Both the position numbers and the translations under genes were made by a program. The notes below the pieces were generated by a model. It saw only the letters and a program-made list of their open reading frames with translations, had not been told where the DNA came from and searched no databases. This document shows, one piece after another, positions 1 to 10,396 of a stretch of DNA of 64,000 nucleotides (positions are counted from its first letter, which is position 1; each line of letters starts with the position of its first letter). The stretch spans positions 992,001 through 1,056,000 of the forward strand of contig ML058493.1 of the NCBI GenBank assembly GCA_003013855.2, written 5' to 3'. The DNA comes from Liriodendron chinense. Taxonomy: Eukaryota; Streptophyta; Magnoliopsida; Magnoliales; Magnoliaceae.

Positions 1-299
1 TGTCTAGAGGAATTCCACCTAATTGGATCTCTAGAGGGGTTTAAACAAATGATCTACCCATAGTCAAGGTGCCTAAACATCTAGAAATCAAGAGAGAGCA
101 AGTCCATCTTCAATTGAGTTTTTTAATGCTCCATCCTGTCATCAAACACAAGAAAGATGGCTTAGAATGGTTAGAATTAGAGTATAATAGTATGGGCAAT
201 GTGGGTGGCTTCCAATGTATTAAATCCTCTCTCTTAAGACCCAATACCGAGTCCAACCATTATATAAAGAAACCTCCAACGGATACAAAACGCTTGAAA

Positions 300-640
300 A
301 CGGCTAGTTCACGACCGATCATGAGAGGTCCTTGACCGGTCAGCTGAAAGCCAAGACCGGTCCTAAAAGGGCTTGGGCCGGATGAATTTTGTTGTCTTAA
401 AAATAGTCCTAAGTGACCGGTCCTCTACCAACCAATGACTGGTCAAATTTGGCCAAGGACTTGGGTCTGCTTGCTATCCCGTTTCTGGCCTCTGACGATC
501 GGTCGACTAGAGCCTACAACCGGTCAGCGACCTATCCATGACAAGTCTAAAATGGCTTGGGACTTGAGTCTGATTGCTATCCCATTTTTCACCACTGATG
601 ACCAGTCGACCAGAGCCTGTGACCGGTCGGCAGACACATG
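300..640. repeat. Array of GACCGGTC-type palindromic motifs in LTR copy A
   Basis: At least eight exact or near copies of the self-complementary octamer GACCGGTC occur (for example TGACCGGTCA near 334, AAGACCGGTCC near 355, TGACCGGTCC near 413, ATGACTGGTCA near 435, AACCGGTCAG near 520, TGACCGGTCGG near 620). A longer unit around GCTTGGGACTTGAGTCTG...GGTCGACTAGAGCC is also repeated twice (about 458-520 and 556-620). The related LTR at 35078-37082 carries a different palindromic core at the equivalent position. Confidence 0.75.
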
Positions 641-729
641 AGTTTTGTTGTTTGGTTTGTCTTATTTCTAGCAACTCATGCTACCTCTTGGGCCTATTTT
701 TGGGTGAACTTTTAAAAAACCTAAGTGAT

Positions 730-1650
730 GCGGACATAAAAGCATTCAAGGTGTACCAACGAAGAAAGCGCCAACCACAAGTACCGTCCTTGTGGATAGG
801 CGATTATTAAGGAGGAACTGAAGACCCGCTGAAGACCTTTCACATGTGAGTGGACACATAGAAGACCCCACTCAGGGAAGACACGTGTGAAGGAAGATAG
901 GAGAAAGCAGGCCGAAGAACTGGAAGATTCGGGCTCCCATCAGGCGCATGAACTTTGTCTGCCGAGCGCCCGAACCTTTTTGGAGGTTTTCGGACGACTT
1001 CGGGGGACTGCTCGGGCGCCCGACCGAGCGCCTGAACTTTCCCACACTTATGTTAATTTCTCGTTTTGCTTAGTTTTAGGGGTATTTTAGTGCTATTTTA
1101 GTGCTTTCATGTCTTTATTTGCTTATTTAAGAAGGCTAAAGCCCTAAACTCGAATTTAACTTTGATTATTGATTAATGAAAAGCCTCTTGGTGCGTCTCT
1201 CCTTCTCTCTCTCTCATGATGATGTTTCTTCTTCCTTGATCCCTCTTTCTTCTACTTGCTTCTTGTGCCCCTCTAATCCTTGTTCCAGGTAATTCTATAT
1301 TTCCCTAACCTACCTGTTTTGCTAGCCACAATTTCAAAATCTGATTTTGAACCTCAACCCTAAAGTTTTCAGATTTTCCAATCCCTAATCCAAAATTCAT
1401 TGATTTCCTGGATTAGAGATTCCTCTTAATTGATTGGGTTATAGCCACACAAGATTGAGAGGTTCCATCCCTCGCTGGATCTAACCATAGTGATAACTGA
1501 ATCTCATACTTAGTGGTTGTGATGAATGACCCGTTCCATTGCATGTTTCCTTGTGATTCTCTTATTTCATAATGATTACTACTAGATTTTATATTATTAT
1601 TGTCTTTTATTTCCGCTGGATTATATGAGTTCTTGAGCATGCATCATAAT
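730..1650 (+). mobile_element. Insertion inside LTR copy A, probably another LTR fragment
   Basis: This stretch has no counterpart in the related LTR at 35078-37082, whose flanking blocks rejoin around it. It contains CGGGCGCCCGA-type palindromes (945-1040), a TATTTAAG-like box near 1121, an A-rich region and a CT-rich leader (1195-1260), as in the R/U5 part of plant LTRs. Exact ends and a TSD could not be fixed. Short reading frames are not recognisable. Confidence 0.4.
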
Positions 1651-1917
1651 TAGGGCATCCTACATCACTAAGGCTAATCTAAGATGACTAAAGATATACC
1701 TATGGGGTCAAGCCATCTAGAGGTTTTGATTTTGGTTAAGGTTCAAGGCTTTTGGCTCACCAAGGTATCTCATTTACCTGTTCTTTCTTCCTTGATGTAG
1801 CGGGTCCAATTGAGTCTTCGGTCTTCATCTTCTTTAAGCTCAACCGACACTTAGACTCAAGACCTATGTAATTGGCAAATAAGGTGCACTATTATGTTAT
1901 AGAAAAGTGCACTAACA

Positions 1918-3706
1918 AAGACAAGGCAAGAGAAGTCTGGAGATTCTTCTAAGGGGACTAACACCGCAAGATTCACGGAGGATAAATGTAATGTTTGTGA
2001 TGTATTGATTGTATCCAGGTCGGGGCTACCCTGCAATGGGTGGCTCTTGGATTCAGGTATATCGTATCACATGTGTCTTTACCGGAGTTGATTCCTGACA
2101 TACAACAAGTATGATGGTGGATCAATATTTTTAGGCAATGACTATGCCTGCAAGGTGGTGGGTGTTGTAAGGTGCGCATTAGAATGTTCGATGGGTGTTT
2201 GATTTTCTCCAAGTGCAGAGGTTCAATTATAATATTCCTGTGAATACAGGGTCGATCCCACGAAGACAGTCTACTGAGAAAGCTTTCCACAGATCAACTA
2301 AACAGGTAATGGAAATAAATATTGGAGAATTTATCCCAAAAGTGATTGTAAATTAAGGATTTGGATTGATATGGAAAAATCAAACCAAAGCATCGAAGTT
2401 CCACACACGGACTTAACAAACCATCTATCATCACTGATAATAATAACTCAACTAGATCATAGCACTATGATCTATCTAGTCGAAATGTTTAACAATTAAA
2501 GCATGTAAAAATGAGTAGAAAACTGTCAAGCATTAGAAATCTCAAGTTCTACATCATTAAAACATACCTTTGAGCTCTAAGGATTGTAAACATTTGAGAT
2601 CTATAAGATCACAAATCAAACAATGCCGAAGGTCAAAAGCCTCTCCCATCTAAGAAATCTGTATTAGCTAGATCTAAGCATCCATCATACGGTTCTCACA
2701 TGATGGATCAAAGATTTTCCTAATACATGATAACATGTATCAATCTTAAGATCTCATCGTGAAATCATTAAGGAATCATCATGATGGATAATCCATTGAA
2801 TCCATGTGCTTCCTTTCTAGCTCTGGCTAGAAGAGAATTAGAAGCACATGTTTAAAAAGGAAAAGGGACAAGAAAATAATAAAGAAAAGATGAGAAGAAT
2901 TGCAAGAATAAAAGAGAATTTGAATTAATCTAACGAAATTAACACCTTAATGAACTTGCATGAATTGAAATTAAAGTAAAAAATCAAGTAAAAAAATCTC
3001 TTTCTCTCTTTTTAGAAACTCCTAGGAAAGAAATCTAAAAGAAAAGGGAAAAAATCGGAATACAATTTGTGGAATTTGATTCCCCTTTTATAGACTCGCA
3101 CCGTCTCGAAATTCGCAATTCAGCAGCCCCAGGACTATTTCTGCACTTTCAGCATATTGCTTTTCCAGCCCTGCAGTTATGGATTTGGACTTTTCAGGAC
3201 ATTTTCTGCAGCATTCAAGCATCGTGCAATTTCTTTTGATCTTCTTTCATCCATATGCTCGAATCACTATTTCTTGGACTTTAAATCACCTTTTTAGCTC
3301 GAATTCATCATAATTCCCTCAATCACTTTTAAACATCAAAACATATATAATTAGATCACTTTAGCCACATAATTCATATAAATGCAAGATGAAAGTGAGG
3401 TTAACCATGTAAAATTTATCACTTAACAATGAGATTGAACAATTCTTGATAGATGTGAGGCACGTCCTTAGGTCGAAAAAGAATTTTATCTCTTGGTACA
3501 CTCGAGGCAATGGGGTGCAGGTTCATTGGCTTCGATCGGGTTTGTAAAGTGACAAAGAGGGCTCTCGTGATGATGAAGGAACAAAGGTGTGGCTATCTTT
3601 ACAAGTTGATCGGGAGCACTTCTCACGGTGGAGCTGTGAGGTTTGCAGCGGATTCCACGATTGCTCAGGTGTGGCGCGCATAAAAGCCATATGAGCGATC
3701 GGGGCA
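1918..3706 (+). pseudogene. Ty1/copia gag-pol remnant (protease and pre-integrase region), split by an insertion
   Basis: From 2041 the reading W-L-L-D-S-G-x-S-Y-H-M-C, then L-G-N-D-x-x-C-K-V-V-G and, after a frameshift, V-R-I-R-M-F-D-G is the copia aspartic-protease region with its LDSG active site. A TGA near 2077 replaces the expected Trp. After the LTR insertion at 2196-3428 the frame resumes with I-D-V-R-H-V-L-R-S-K-K-N-F-I-S-L-G (from about 3440) and ends in a damaged copy of the LWHxRLGHMSxRGM pre-integrase motif at about 3670-3707, where Element 1 is inserted. Integrase, RT and RNase H of this copia element are missing. Confidence 0.8.
2196..3428 (+). mobile_element. LTR-type insertion (1.23 kb, TG...CA) in the copia remnant
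   Basis: The segment starts TGTTTGATTTTC and ends CACTTAACA. It is flanked by ATGGG (2191-2195) and ATGAG (3429-3433), a 5-bp target duplication with one mismatch. Removing it restores the copia reading across M-F-D-G/I...D-V-R-H-V. The left part has the phrase GTGAATACAGGGTCGATCC, which I know from common plant LTR repeats. No coding capacity is visible; it may be a solo LTR or a non-autonomous element. Confidence 0.65.
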
Positions 3707-4314
3707 TGTTATAGATAAATTTGGCCTCCCTAAAATGTGAGCAGCCTGCCTGGTGCTCGACAAAAAGGGTCGCATCCTAAAATGCGAGCACTCCTGATAA
3801 GAGTAGCTCCCTCCTATGAGTAGCTCCCGACACATGAATAGTTTTGGTATCTGGTTTCTAGCAAGGACATCCCTCCCTCAGAGTACCAGCAGCCTGTATA
3901 GGTCGGTTTTGGGCTTATCTTCGCCTGCGGTTCCGTATCTCAAGGGATCACTATCAAGGAACGTAATTAACCAGATGAGTAGCTGGATCAGACTATTCCT
4001 TTATCTAAGGATGAGTAGGATAAACACCTTATCCCATGAAATTCGTAATAATCTTGAGATCTTGCGTAACAGAGTACGACATTCGGATTTATATAAATGG
4101 ATGGTTTCATCAATAAGAAGGTACACATTATTCACTCTCAAATCGTCTATTTGTTTTCCTTAAATCCTATCCTATCTAACTTAAGCATCGAAGGGCCAAC
4201 GGCTGGGCGCCGGCCACCCATAATTTTCCTTTGTCTCTTTTCAGGTCAGGAGGAAATCGTTAGCAAGGAAAGGTGAATGTCAGGAGGACCCTATTACAAA
4301 ATATGACGTAAACA
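3707..4314 (+). repeat. 5' LTR of Element 1
   Basis: It begins TGTTATAGATAAATTTGGCC and ends ATATGACGTAAACA, directly before the primer binding site. It matches 12962-13618 apart from scattered substitutions and one 47-bp unit present only in the 3' copy. The U3 part contains repeated GGGTCGCATCCTAAAATGCG blocks. Confidence 0.93.
4090..4097 (+). promoter_or_regulatory. TATA box of Element 1 5' LTR
   Basis: TATATAAA, conserved at 13393-13400 in the 3' LTR, lies about 220 bp before the LTR end and is followed by AAGAAGGTACACATTA, a plausible start region. It would drive the gag-pol transcript. Confidence 0.55.
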
Positions 4315-4317
4315 GAT

Positions 4318-4335
4318 TGGCGCCGTCTGTGGGAA
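4318..4335 (+). other. Primer binding site of Element 1
   Basis: TGGCGCCGTCTGTGGGAA begins 3 bp after the 5' LTR. TGG is the complement of tRNA 3' CCA, and the TGGCGCCGT start is familiar from plant Tat/Athila elements. The exact tRNA was not identified. Confidence 0.8.
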
Positions 4336-4380
4336 TTACAATTTGATCACCAAATTTAGCCACTCCCACCATCGAACACG

Positions 4381-5847
4381 ATGCCTCCAAAAAAGACAGT
4401 TCATCCTTCCACGTCAAGGCAGACGTTACCTCCACCTGATGTTACAGAACCAAGGCCCATCCCTCAAGCCACTTCAACGGGCATCCCTCAAGGAGATCCT
4501 AGCGTGCCATCTCAAAACCCGTTATTTGAGGCTTCCGGAAGTCAAGAAGATGTCATTCGTTTCCTCGGAAACACACTCCTAACTCTCAATGCTGGGTTTC
4601 AAGCCTTGTCTAACCTACTTGATCAGCATTTCCTGGAGCCTCAGAAGCTACCTTCCGAAGGGTTGCCGGCGCAGCCCATACCGATGGCTTCCAGACACTC
4701 TGTGGACGAACCACAGGTCCAACCAAATCATCCTTCGTCGAATCGAATGCCAATCGGCAACCAACCCCCTGTACTATCCCCACATTCCATACATTCCAGT
4801 GCTTCCCGCCAACAGCAATCTCACGGGTCCACTGTCGAAACATCAGGTTATACTTTACCATGGGAAGGAGACCTCAAGAGAATCCATAATCGTTTTGATG
4901 ATATGGAGCAACGATATCAGGCGAATCGACCATCTGCCGTGGTAGCATCAATACATCGATCGGAGTCTCCTTTCACCTATGAGGTCATGGAAGCACCTTT
5001 ACCTAGAAAGTATCGTACGCCCGTCATCACTCCATATACGGGTACTGGCGATCCTCTTGAACATCTGGAAACGTATAGGTCTCTTATGGAGCTGAAGGGA
5101 CATAATTCGGAAATCATGTGTAGAGCTTTTTCTCTAACCTTAAAGGAAACAGCTCGCACATGATTTCGTGGGTTAAAACCTCGATCCATCGGGTCCTTTT
5201 CACAACTATCGGAGCTGTTCCTCTCCCAATTCATGGGAAGCATCCGCACCAAAAAACTAGCATCTCACCTAATGGATTTGAAACAGCAGCATGGGGAAAC
5301 GATAAAGGAGTTTACAGTGCGGTTCACTTCCGAAGCCATCCAAACTGAAGGTTATACTGAAGAGAAAGGTCTCACCGCCCTAATAGCTGGGATCACAAGC
5401 AAAAAATTCAGATTCGCTTTGGATAAGAATCCTCCTAAAACTATGACAGAATTCCAAGCTAAAGCTCAGAAGTATATCAACGCAGAAGAAGTTGCTCTAG
5501 CACGTCATGGTATACAGGGCAAGAAGCGCAAGCCGGAGGAAATCTCTCCTTTGGATAAGAAATATCGGCGTGATCGGCGAGACCGCTCTCCCAAGAAAGT
5601 CTATTCTGGTAAGTATCATAACTACACCCCCCTCAACCGACCTCCAGAAAAGGTGTTAATGGAGATCAAGCATAAACCATATGTGAAGTGGCCCGCAAAA
5701 ATCAAATCTGATCCTGAAAAAAGAGATAAGAGCAAGTTTTGTTATTTTCACAAAGATCATGGGCACAACACCCAAGACTGCATATCTCTGCGTGATCACA
5801 TCGAAGCTCTTATTCGAAAAGGTCACCTTCAAGATTATGTTATCTAA
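4381..5847 (+). pseudogene. gag: Element 1 gag (interrupted by one stop)
   Basis: This is the capsid-nucleocapsid precursor that packages element RNA. The ATG at 4381 starts a Pro/Gln/Ser-rich N-terminus of about 200 residues, then a retrotransposon gag domain (from V-I-T-P-Y-T-G-T-G-D-P-L-E-H-L). The nucleocapsid end is a basic tract (R-R-D-R-R-D-R-S-P-K-K) and the Tat-style knuckle C-Y-F-H-x4-H-N-T-Q-D-C. An in-frame TGA at 5161-5163 falls where the family has Trp (A-R-T-W-F-R-G-L), so it is a TGG-to-TGA change. The frame is the same as that of the downstream protease; the TAA at 5845-5847 may also be a mutation of a continuous gag-pol frame. Confidence 0.88.
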
Positions 5848-8709
5848 CAAGGTCGATCACCTAAAAGGGGGGAGGCCTCGCCACAGCAGAAAAAATCACC
5901 TCATCGACATACATCACAAGAAAATGCTGAACCTGCTGGGGAAATTCGGACCATCGTCGGAGGACCGGCTTACGGAGGAGATTCTCAGGCTTCGAGAAAA
6001 ACATACACCCATAAGGCATCCAAGAAGCCTCAGCATATCTCCTGGTTGGAACGAACTCCCAATATATCAGAGTCCAGTGGTCCTTCAATCTCTTTCTCCC
6101 AAGAAGATGCAAAAGGGATTCATTTCCCTCACGAATATTCCATCGTAGTCGCGTTAAAGGTATCAAACTATCTGACTCATCGTATTATGGTGGATACAGG
6201 TAGCTCTGCTAATATTCTCTATCTGGAGGCTTTCGACAAAATGGCACTCTCCAGAAGCCTACTCAAGCCAGTCTCAACTCCCCTCGTCGGCTTCGGGGGC
6301 GAAGTGGTGACGCCTGAAGGAAGCATTGAACTTCCAGTCACTTTTGGTGAGAGCCCAGCGAAGATGACCATCTTCATCAATTTCCTCGTGGTAGATCGGA
6401 GATCGGCGTACAACGCCATTTTGGGGCGACCATTGCTTAATAAGGTTGGGGCGGCTTTACATCCATTGTATTTGTGCGTTAAATTTCCTACTCCAAATGG
6501 TGTTGGGGTTATACGAGGAAATCAGAGAGAAGCCCGGTCTTGTTATGAGATAACCCTACAAGACCGAAAGAAAGCTCAGGCGACACCAGTTATGATGATA
6601 GAGCAAGATTCATCAAGTCCTTCGACGACCGCCTTGCTGGATCCAAGGGAGAATGCTCTCCAATCAGGGACTCCCGGGGAAGAAGAAACAGTGTCAATCC
6701 GCTTAAGTAAAGACGATTCATCAAAAGTCGTATACATTGGATCCTCTTTAACCAGCGTCCTCCGTGAAGATCTGGTTTGTTTCCTCACTGAATACCAAGA
6801 CGTGTTCGCTTGGTCTCACAAAGATATGCTGGGCATCGACCCCAGCGTCATCACACATCGTTTGAACATTGATCCGAATTATAGACCTGTCCACCAGCGC
6901 CGATGTGCCTTTACTGCAGAGAGGCAAATGGCAATCAAAGCTGAAGTCGAGAAGCTGCTCACAGCCAATTTCATAAAAGAAGTTGACTACCCGGAATGGG
7001 TCGGGAACGTAGTTCTCGTTCGAAAAGCTAATGGCAAATGGAGAATGTACGTCGACTATTCGGATCTAAACAAAGCGTGCCCTAAAGATAGCTTCCCAAC
7101 TCCACGAATCGACCAGCTGGTCGATTCAACAGCTGGGCATGCTTTGCTCAGTTTTATGGATGCCTATTCCGATTATAACGAGATCATGATGCATCCGCCC
7201 GATAGCCAACACACCGCCTTCATTACTGATCGAGGCCTATATTGCTACCAGGTAATGCCTTTTGGCCTTAAAATTGCAGGGGCCACCTATCAGTGCCTCG
7301 TCAATAAAATATTCGTCGCGCAAATCGGCCGGAATATGGAGGTTTATGTCAACGACATGCGTGTGAAAAGCGCTGTAGGAACTGACCACCTTGTAGATCT
7401 TCGAGAAGCCTTTGACTTGATGAGGAAGTATCGAATGAAGTTAAATCCAAAAAAATGTGCCTTCGGAGTCTCTGCTGGAAAATTTCTGGGGTTTATAGTC
7501 GGCCAACGAGGAATCGAGGCGAATCCTGAAAAGATAAAAGCATTGATCGAAATGAAGTCCCCGACCACTCTCAAAGACGTCCAACATTTGGGTGGTCGCA
7601 TTGCATCGTTAAATAGGTTCATCTCGTGGGCTTCCGACAAGTGCTTACCTTTCTTTAAGCTCCTTCGAGCCATAGCCAAATCTGATTGGGAGTGGACACC
7701 ACAATGTGAAGAAGCTTTTCAACAATTGAAGCAATATATGAGTGCGCCCCCCGTTTTATCTAAACCTGTGACACACGAACAACTCATCCTTTATTTGTCT
7801 GTGTCTTCCACGGCCATTAGCACCGCTTTAATAAGAGAAGATTCCGGGATATAAAGGCCCGTTTATTATATTAGTCGAGCAATGGTGGATGCAAAAACCC
7901 GGTATTCTGATATAGAGAAGTTGGCCCTTGCTCTACTCACAGCTGCCCGAAAACTACGACCATACTTCCAGGCCCACGCTATATTAGTACCAACGAATCA
8001 TCCGTTATGACAGGTCCTTCAAAAGCCCAAGGCTTCAGGAAGATTAACCAAATGGGCAATCGAGATCAGTGAGCACGATATTTCATTCTGCCCCAGAACC
8101 ACGATCAAGGGCCAAGCCGTGGCTGACTTCATCGCCGAATTCACATGCTTCTCTCCCGATGATAATGTCGCGATCAGCGACCAGCCATCCTGGTCACTTT
8201 TCGTGGACGGGTCCTCACGGGCCACCGGCAGTGGAGCGGGCCTAATTTTAGTTGCTCCAGACTGGTCGCATTTCCAATACGCCTTACGTTTCGATTCTCG
8301 CACCTCGAATAATGAAGCAGAATATGAGGCTTTGATCGTTGGCCTCGAACTAGCAAACGTCCTCTCAATTCAGAATCTGCTCATTCACAGCAACTCTCAG
8401 CTCATAATCAATCAGGTTCTCAGTGAATTCGAAGCAAAAGAAGAAATGATGGCCTTATACAAATCTCGAGTGCTCATCCTGCTCACAAAGTTGAAGAGTT
8501 ATGAAATAATCCACATCCCTCGCGAGAAGAACAAACTCGCTGATTCTTTGGCAAAACTTGCCTCGGCACCAAAATCTGAGTTATCGCATTTAATTCCCAT
8601 CGAGCACCTTCAAAGCCCGAGTATTGACCATGCGACTCTTGAGCAGGTGATCACGGTACATCCCTCTCCGTGTTGGATGGACCCCATTCTCCTTTACCTC
8701 AGGGATTGA
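5848..8709 (+). pseudogene. pol: Element 1 pol: protease, reverse transcriptase, two RNase H domains
   Basis: Same frame as gag. The aspartic protease has D-T-G-S-S at 6193. RT follows (I-x-E-V-D-Y-P-E-W-V-G-N-V-V-L-V-R-K, then F-M-D-A-Y-S, then G-F-I-V-G-Q-R-G-I-E). The catalytic box reads Y-V-N-D-M at 7345-7359 instead of Y-V-D-D-M, and the following FMDAYSGYNQ box reads S-D-Y-N-E. The first RNase H ends with stops at 7852-7854 and 8008-8010. The second, archaeal-type RNase H (from 8200: F-V-D-G-S-S, N-N-E-A-E-Y-E-A-L) has H-S-N-S-Q at about 8386-8400, where the third catalytic residue is normally Asp. Reading ends at TGA 8707-8709. It is inactive. Confidence 0.9.
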
Positions 8710-9896
8710 GACCTTCCGAAAAATAAAAATCCGCAAGACAAATTCGCCATCGAGCTGCCAGGTATACTTTACAAAATGGAATGTTATTGCGTAAGAGTTT
8801 TTCTTTGCCCTATTTAAGGTGTCTTCACCCAGAAGAAGCACGTCGTGTTCTCGATGAAATACACTAGGGGGCATGTGGTAACCACCCACGGGGACGATCT
8901 CTAGCATACAAGGCGATGAGGCAATAATACTATTGGCCCACTATGAAGGCAGATGCAATTGAATTCTCTAAAAATTGTAATAAGTGTCAGCGATACTCTC
9001 CTATACCTCATATACCATCCGAGCAAATGAAGCCAATTGATAGCCCTTGGCCCTTCACCCAATGGGGGGTCGATATCATCGGGCTCCTGCCTATCGAAAA
9101 AGGACAAAATAGGTTCGCAATCGTGGGAGTTGATTATTTCACAAAATGGGCCGAGGTGGAGCCTTTAGCCACAATTACTGAGAAACAGACTACCAAGTTC
9201 GTATAGAGAAATATCATGTGCCGTTATGGACTTCCCCATACTATAATCACCAACAATGGAAAGTAATTCGATAATGCTGCTTTTGATGGATTCTGCGAAA
9301 AATGAAAAATACGCAATGTCTGCACCTCTCCATATCATTCACAAGCAAATGGGCAAGTTGAAACGGTGAATAAAATCATCAAGCACCATTTAAAAACCAA
9401 GGTCGGTGAATGTAAAGGCGCATGGCCAGAACTCCTGCCAGAGGTCTTGTGGGCATATAGAACTACGACTCGCACGTCTACAGGCGAAACTCCTTTCTCC
9501 TTGGCATTTGGTACCGACGCAGCAGTACCAATTGAAGTTCAAGTACCCTCGTATCGAGTCAAGCAATATGATCCCACTTGTAATCAGGAAGGACTTCAAC
9601 TTCATCTCGATCTTTTGGAAGAACGGAGAAATGCCTCCCAGATGCGATCAGCAGCATATCAGCAGTGCATTGCTCGATACCGGAACACTAAAGTTCGGCC
9701 TAGAGCTTTCCAGTACGGAGATTTGGTCCTTAGACAGGACCTCGGAGCTCCTGTTCGTTCGTTGGACCCGAATTGGGAAGGCCCGTATCGAATCATCAAA
9801 ATTGTGCGACCCGGTACCTATTATCTTGAAGATATGCAGGGAAGACCCGTACGTCGCCCTTGGCATGTGGAACACTTATTACGGTATTTTCCCTGA
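8710..9896 (+). pseudogene. int: Element 1 integrase (frameshifted, catalytic residue lost)
   Basis: Between 8710 and 8940 the zinc-binding region is recognisable only across several frames (C-L-H-P-E-E-A-R...H then C-x2-C in N-K-C-Q-R). From 8943 a third frame gives the core: W-G-V-D-I-I-G (first Asp), a TAG at 9204-9206, then I-T-N-N-G-K followed by TAA at 9264-9266 where the family has T-D-N-G-x-Q-F, and G-Q-V-E-T-V-N-K (catalytic Glu). The C-terminal domain (Y-G-D-L-V-L-R, then N-W-E-G-P-Y-R-I, then W-H-V-E-H-L-L-R-Y-F) is intact to the stop at 9896. Second catalytic Asp is changed to Asn. Confidence 0.88.
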
Positions 9897-9948
9897 TTCG
9901 ATGTAATTCTGGACACATTCGAGTGAATAAAAATAAAAGTCACTCTTT

Positions 9949-10145
9949 TTGGTCGCTTCTCCATTCAAATTGGACTCGAATAGCCCCGAAGAGAATACAT
10001 ACATTCTCTTAGCCAATTGCCTACCCTTGGTAGAGTTAAAATCATTCTTGTTGGTTGCTTTTCCATTTTATGGATCACAAATAGCCCTGAAGAGAACATA
10101 CGTGTTCCCTTGACCAATCTTCTACCCTTGGTAGAATCAAAATCT
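9949..10145. repeat. Two-copy tandem repeat (about 102-bp period) after Element 1 integrase
   Basis: Blocks TTGGTCGCTTCTCCATT...CTACCCTTGGTAGAGTTAAA (9949-10042) and TTGGTTGCTTTTCCATT...CTACCCTTGGTAGAATCAAA (10051-10145) are diverged copies. This lies in the roughly 500-bp gap between the sense integrase stop and the antisense gene's 3' end; no gene is seen in the gap. Confidence 0.65.
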
Positions 10146-10396
10146 CAATCGATAGACCAGTCTATCTCAACGTGGACATGGTCACGCGACCCCCGGATTG
10201 AGTCTAATTCATTTTTTCATGAGTTAGTGATACGAATGGACAATATAGGATGGACACAGGGCGGAAAAACTGGAGAAAGTACACAGCATTAAAGAAAAGA
10301 GAAGTTTCCATTACAATTGACTAAAAAGTCAAGTCAGTTACATAGGCAATTTCCTTTCAAAAAAATACACAAGATAGAGGAAGGAGGGCAACGAAG

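Larger units (their letters stand above)
1..1917 (+). repeat. LTR of a retrotransposon (family S, copy A), 5' end outside window
   Basis: The segment is colinear, at moderate divergence, with the solo LTR at 35078-37082. Shared blocks include the start region (GAGGAATTC...CTAGAAATCAAGA), a short-motif array at the same place, and the terminal block AATAAGGTGCACT...GTGCACTAACA, which ends in CA at 1917. No primer binding site follows, and the next bases read as copia gag, so this is probably a solo LTR inserted in the copia element rather than its own 5' LTR; its TSD would lie outside the window. It is interrupted near 730-1650 by unrelated sequence. No host gene is supported here. Confidence 0.6.

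Noticed and set aside
2041..2205. Possible functional copia protease
   Set aside because: A TGA in place of Trp, a frameshift before V-R-I-R-M-F-D-G and interruption by another element.
5845..5847. Programmed readthrough between gag and pol in Element 1
   Set aside because: The TAA is in frame with pol, but many other stops in the element make simple mutation the better explanation.
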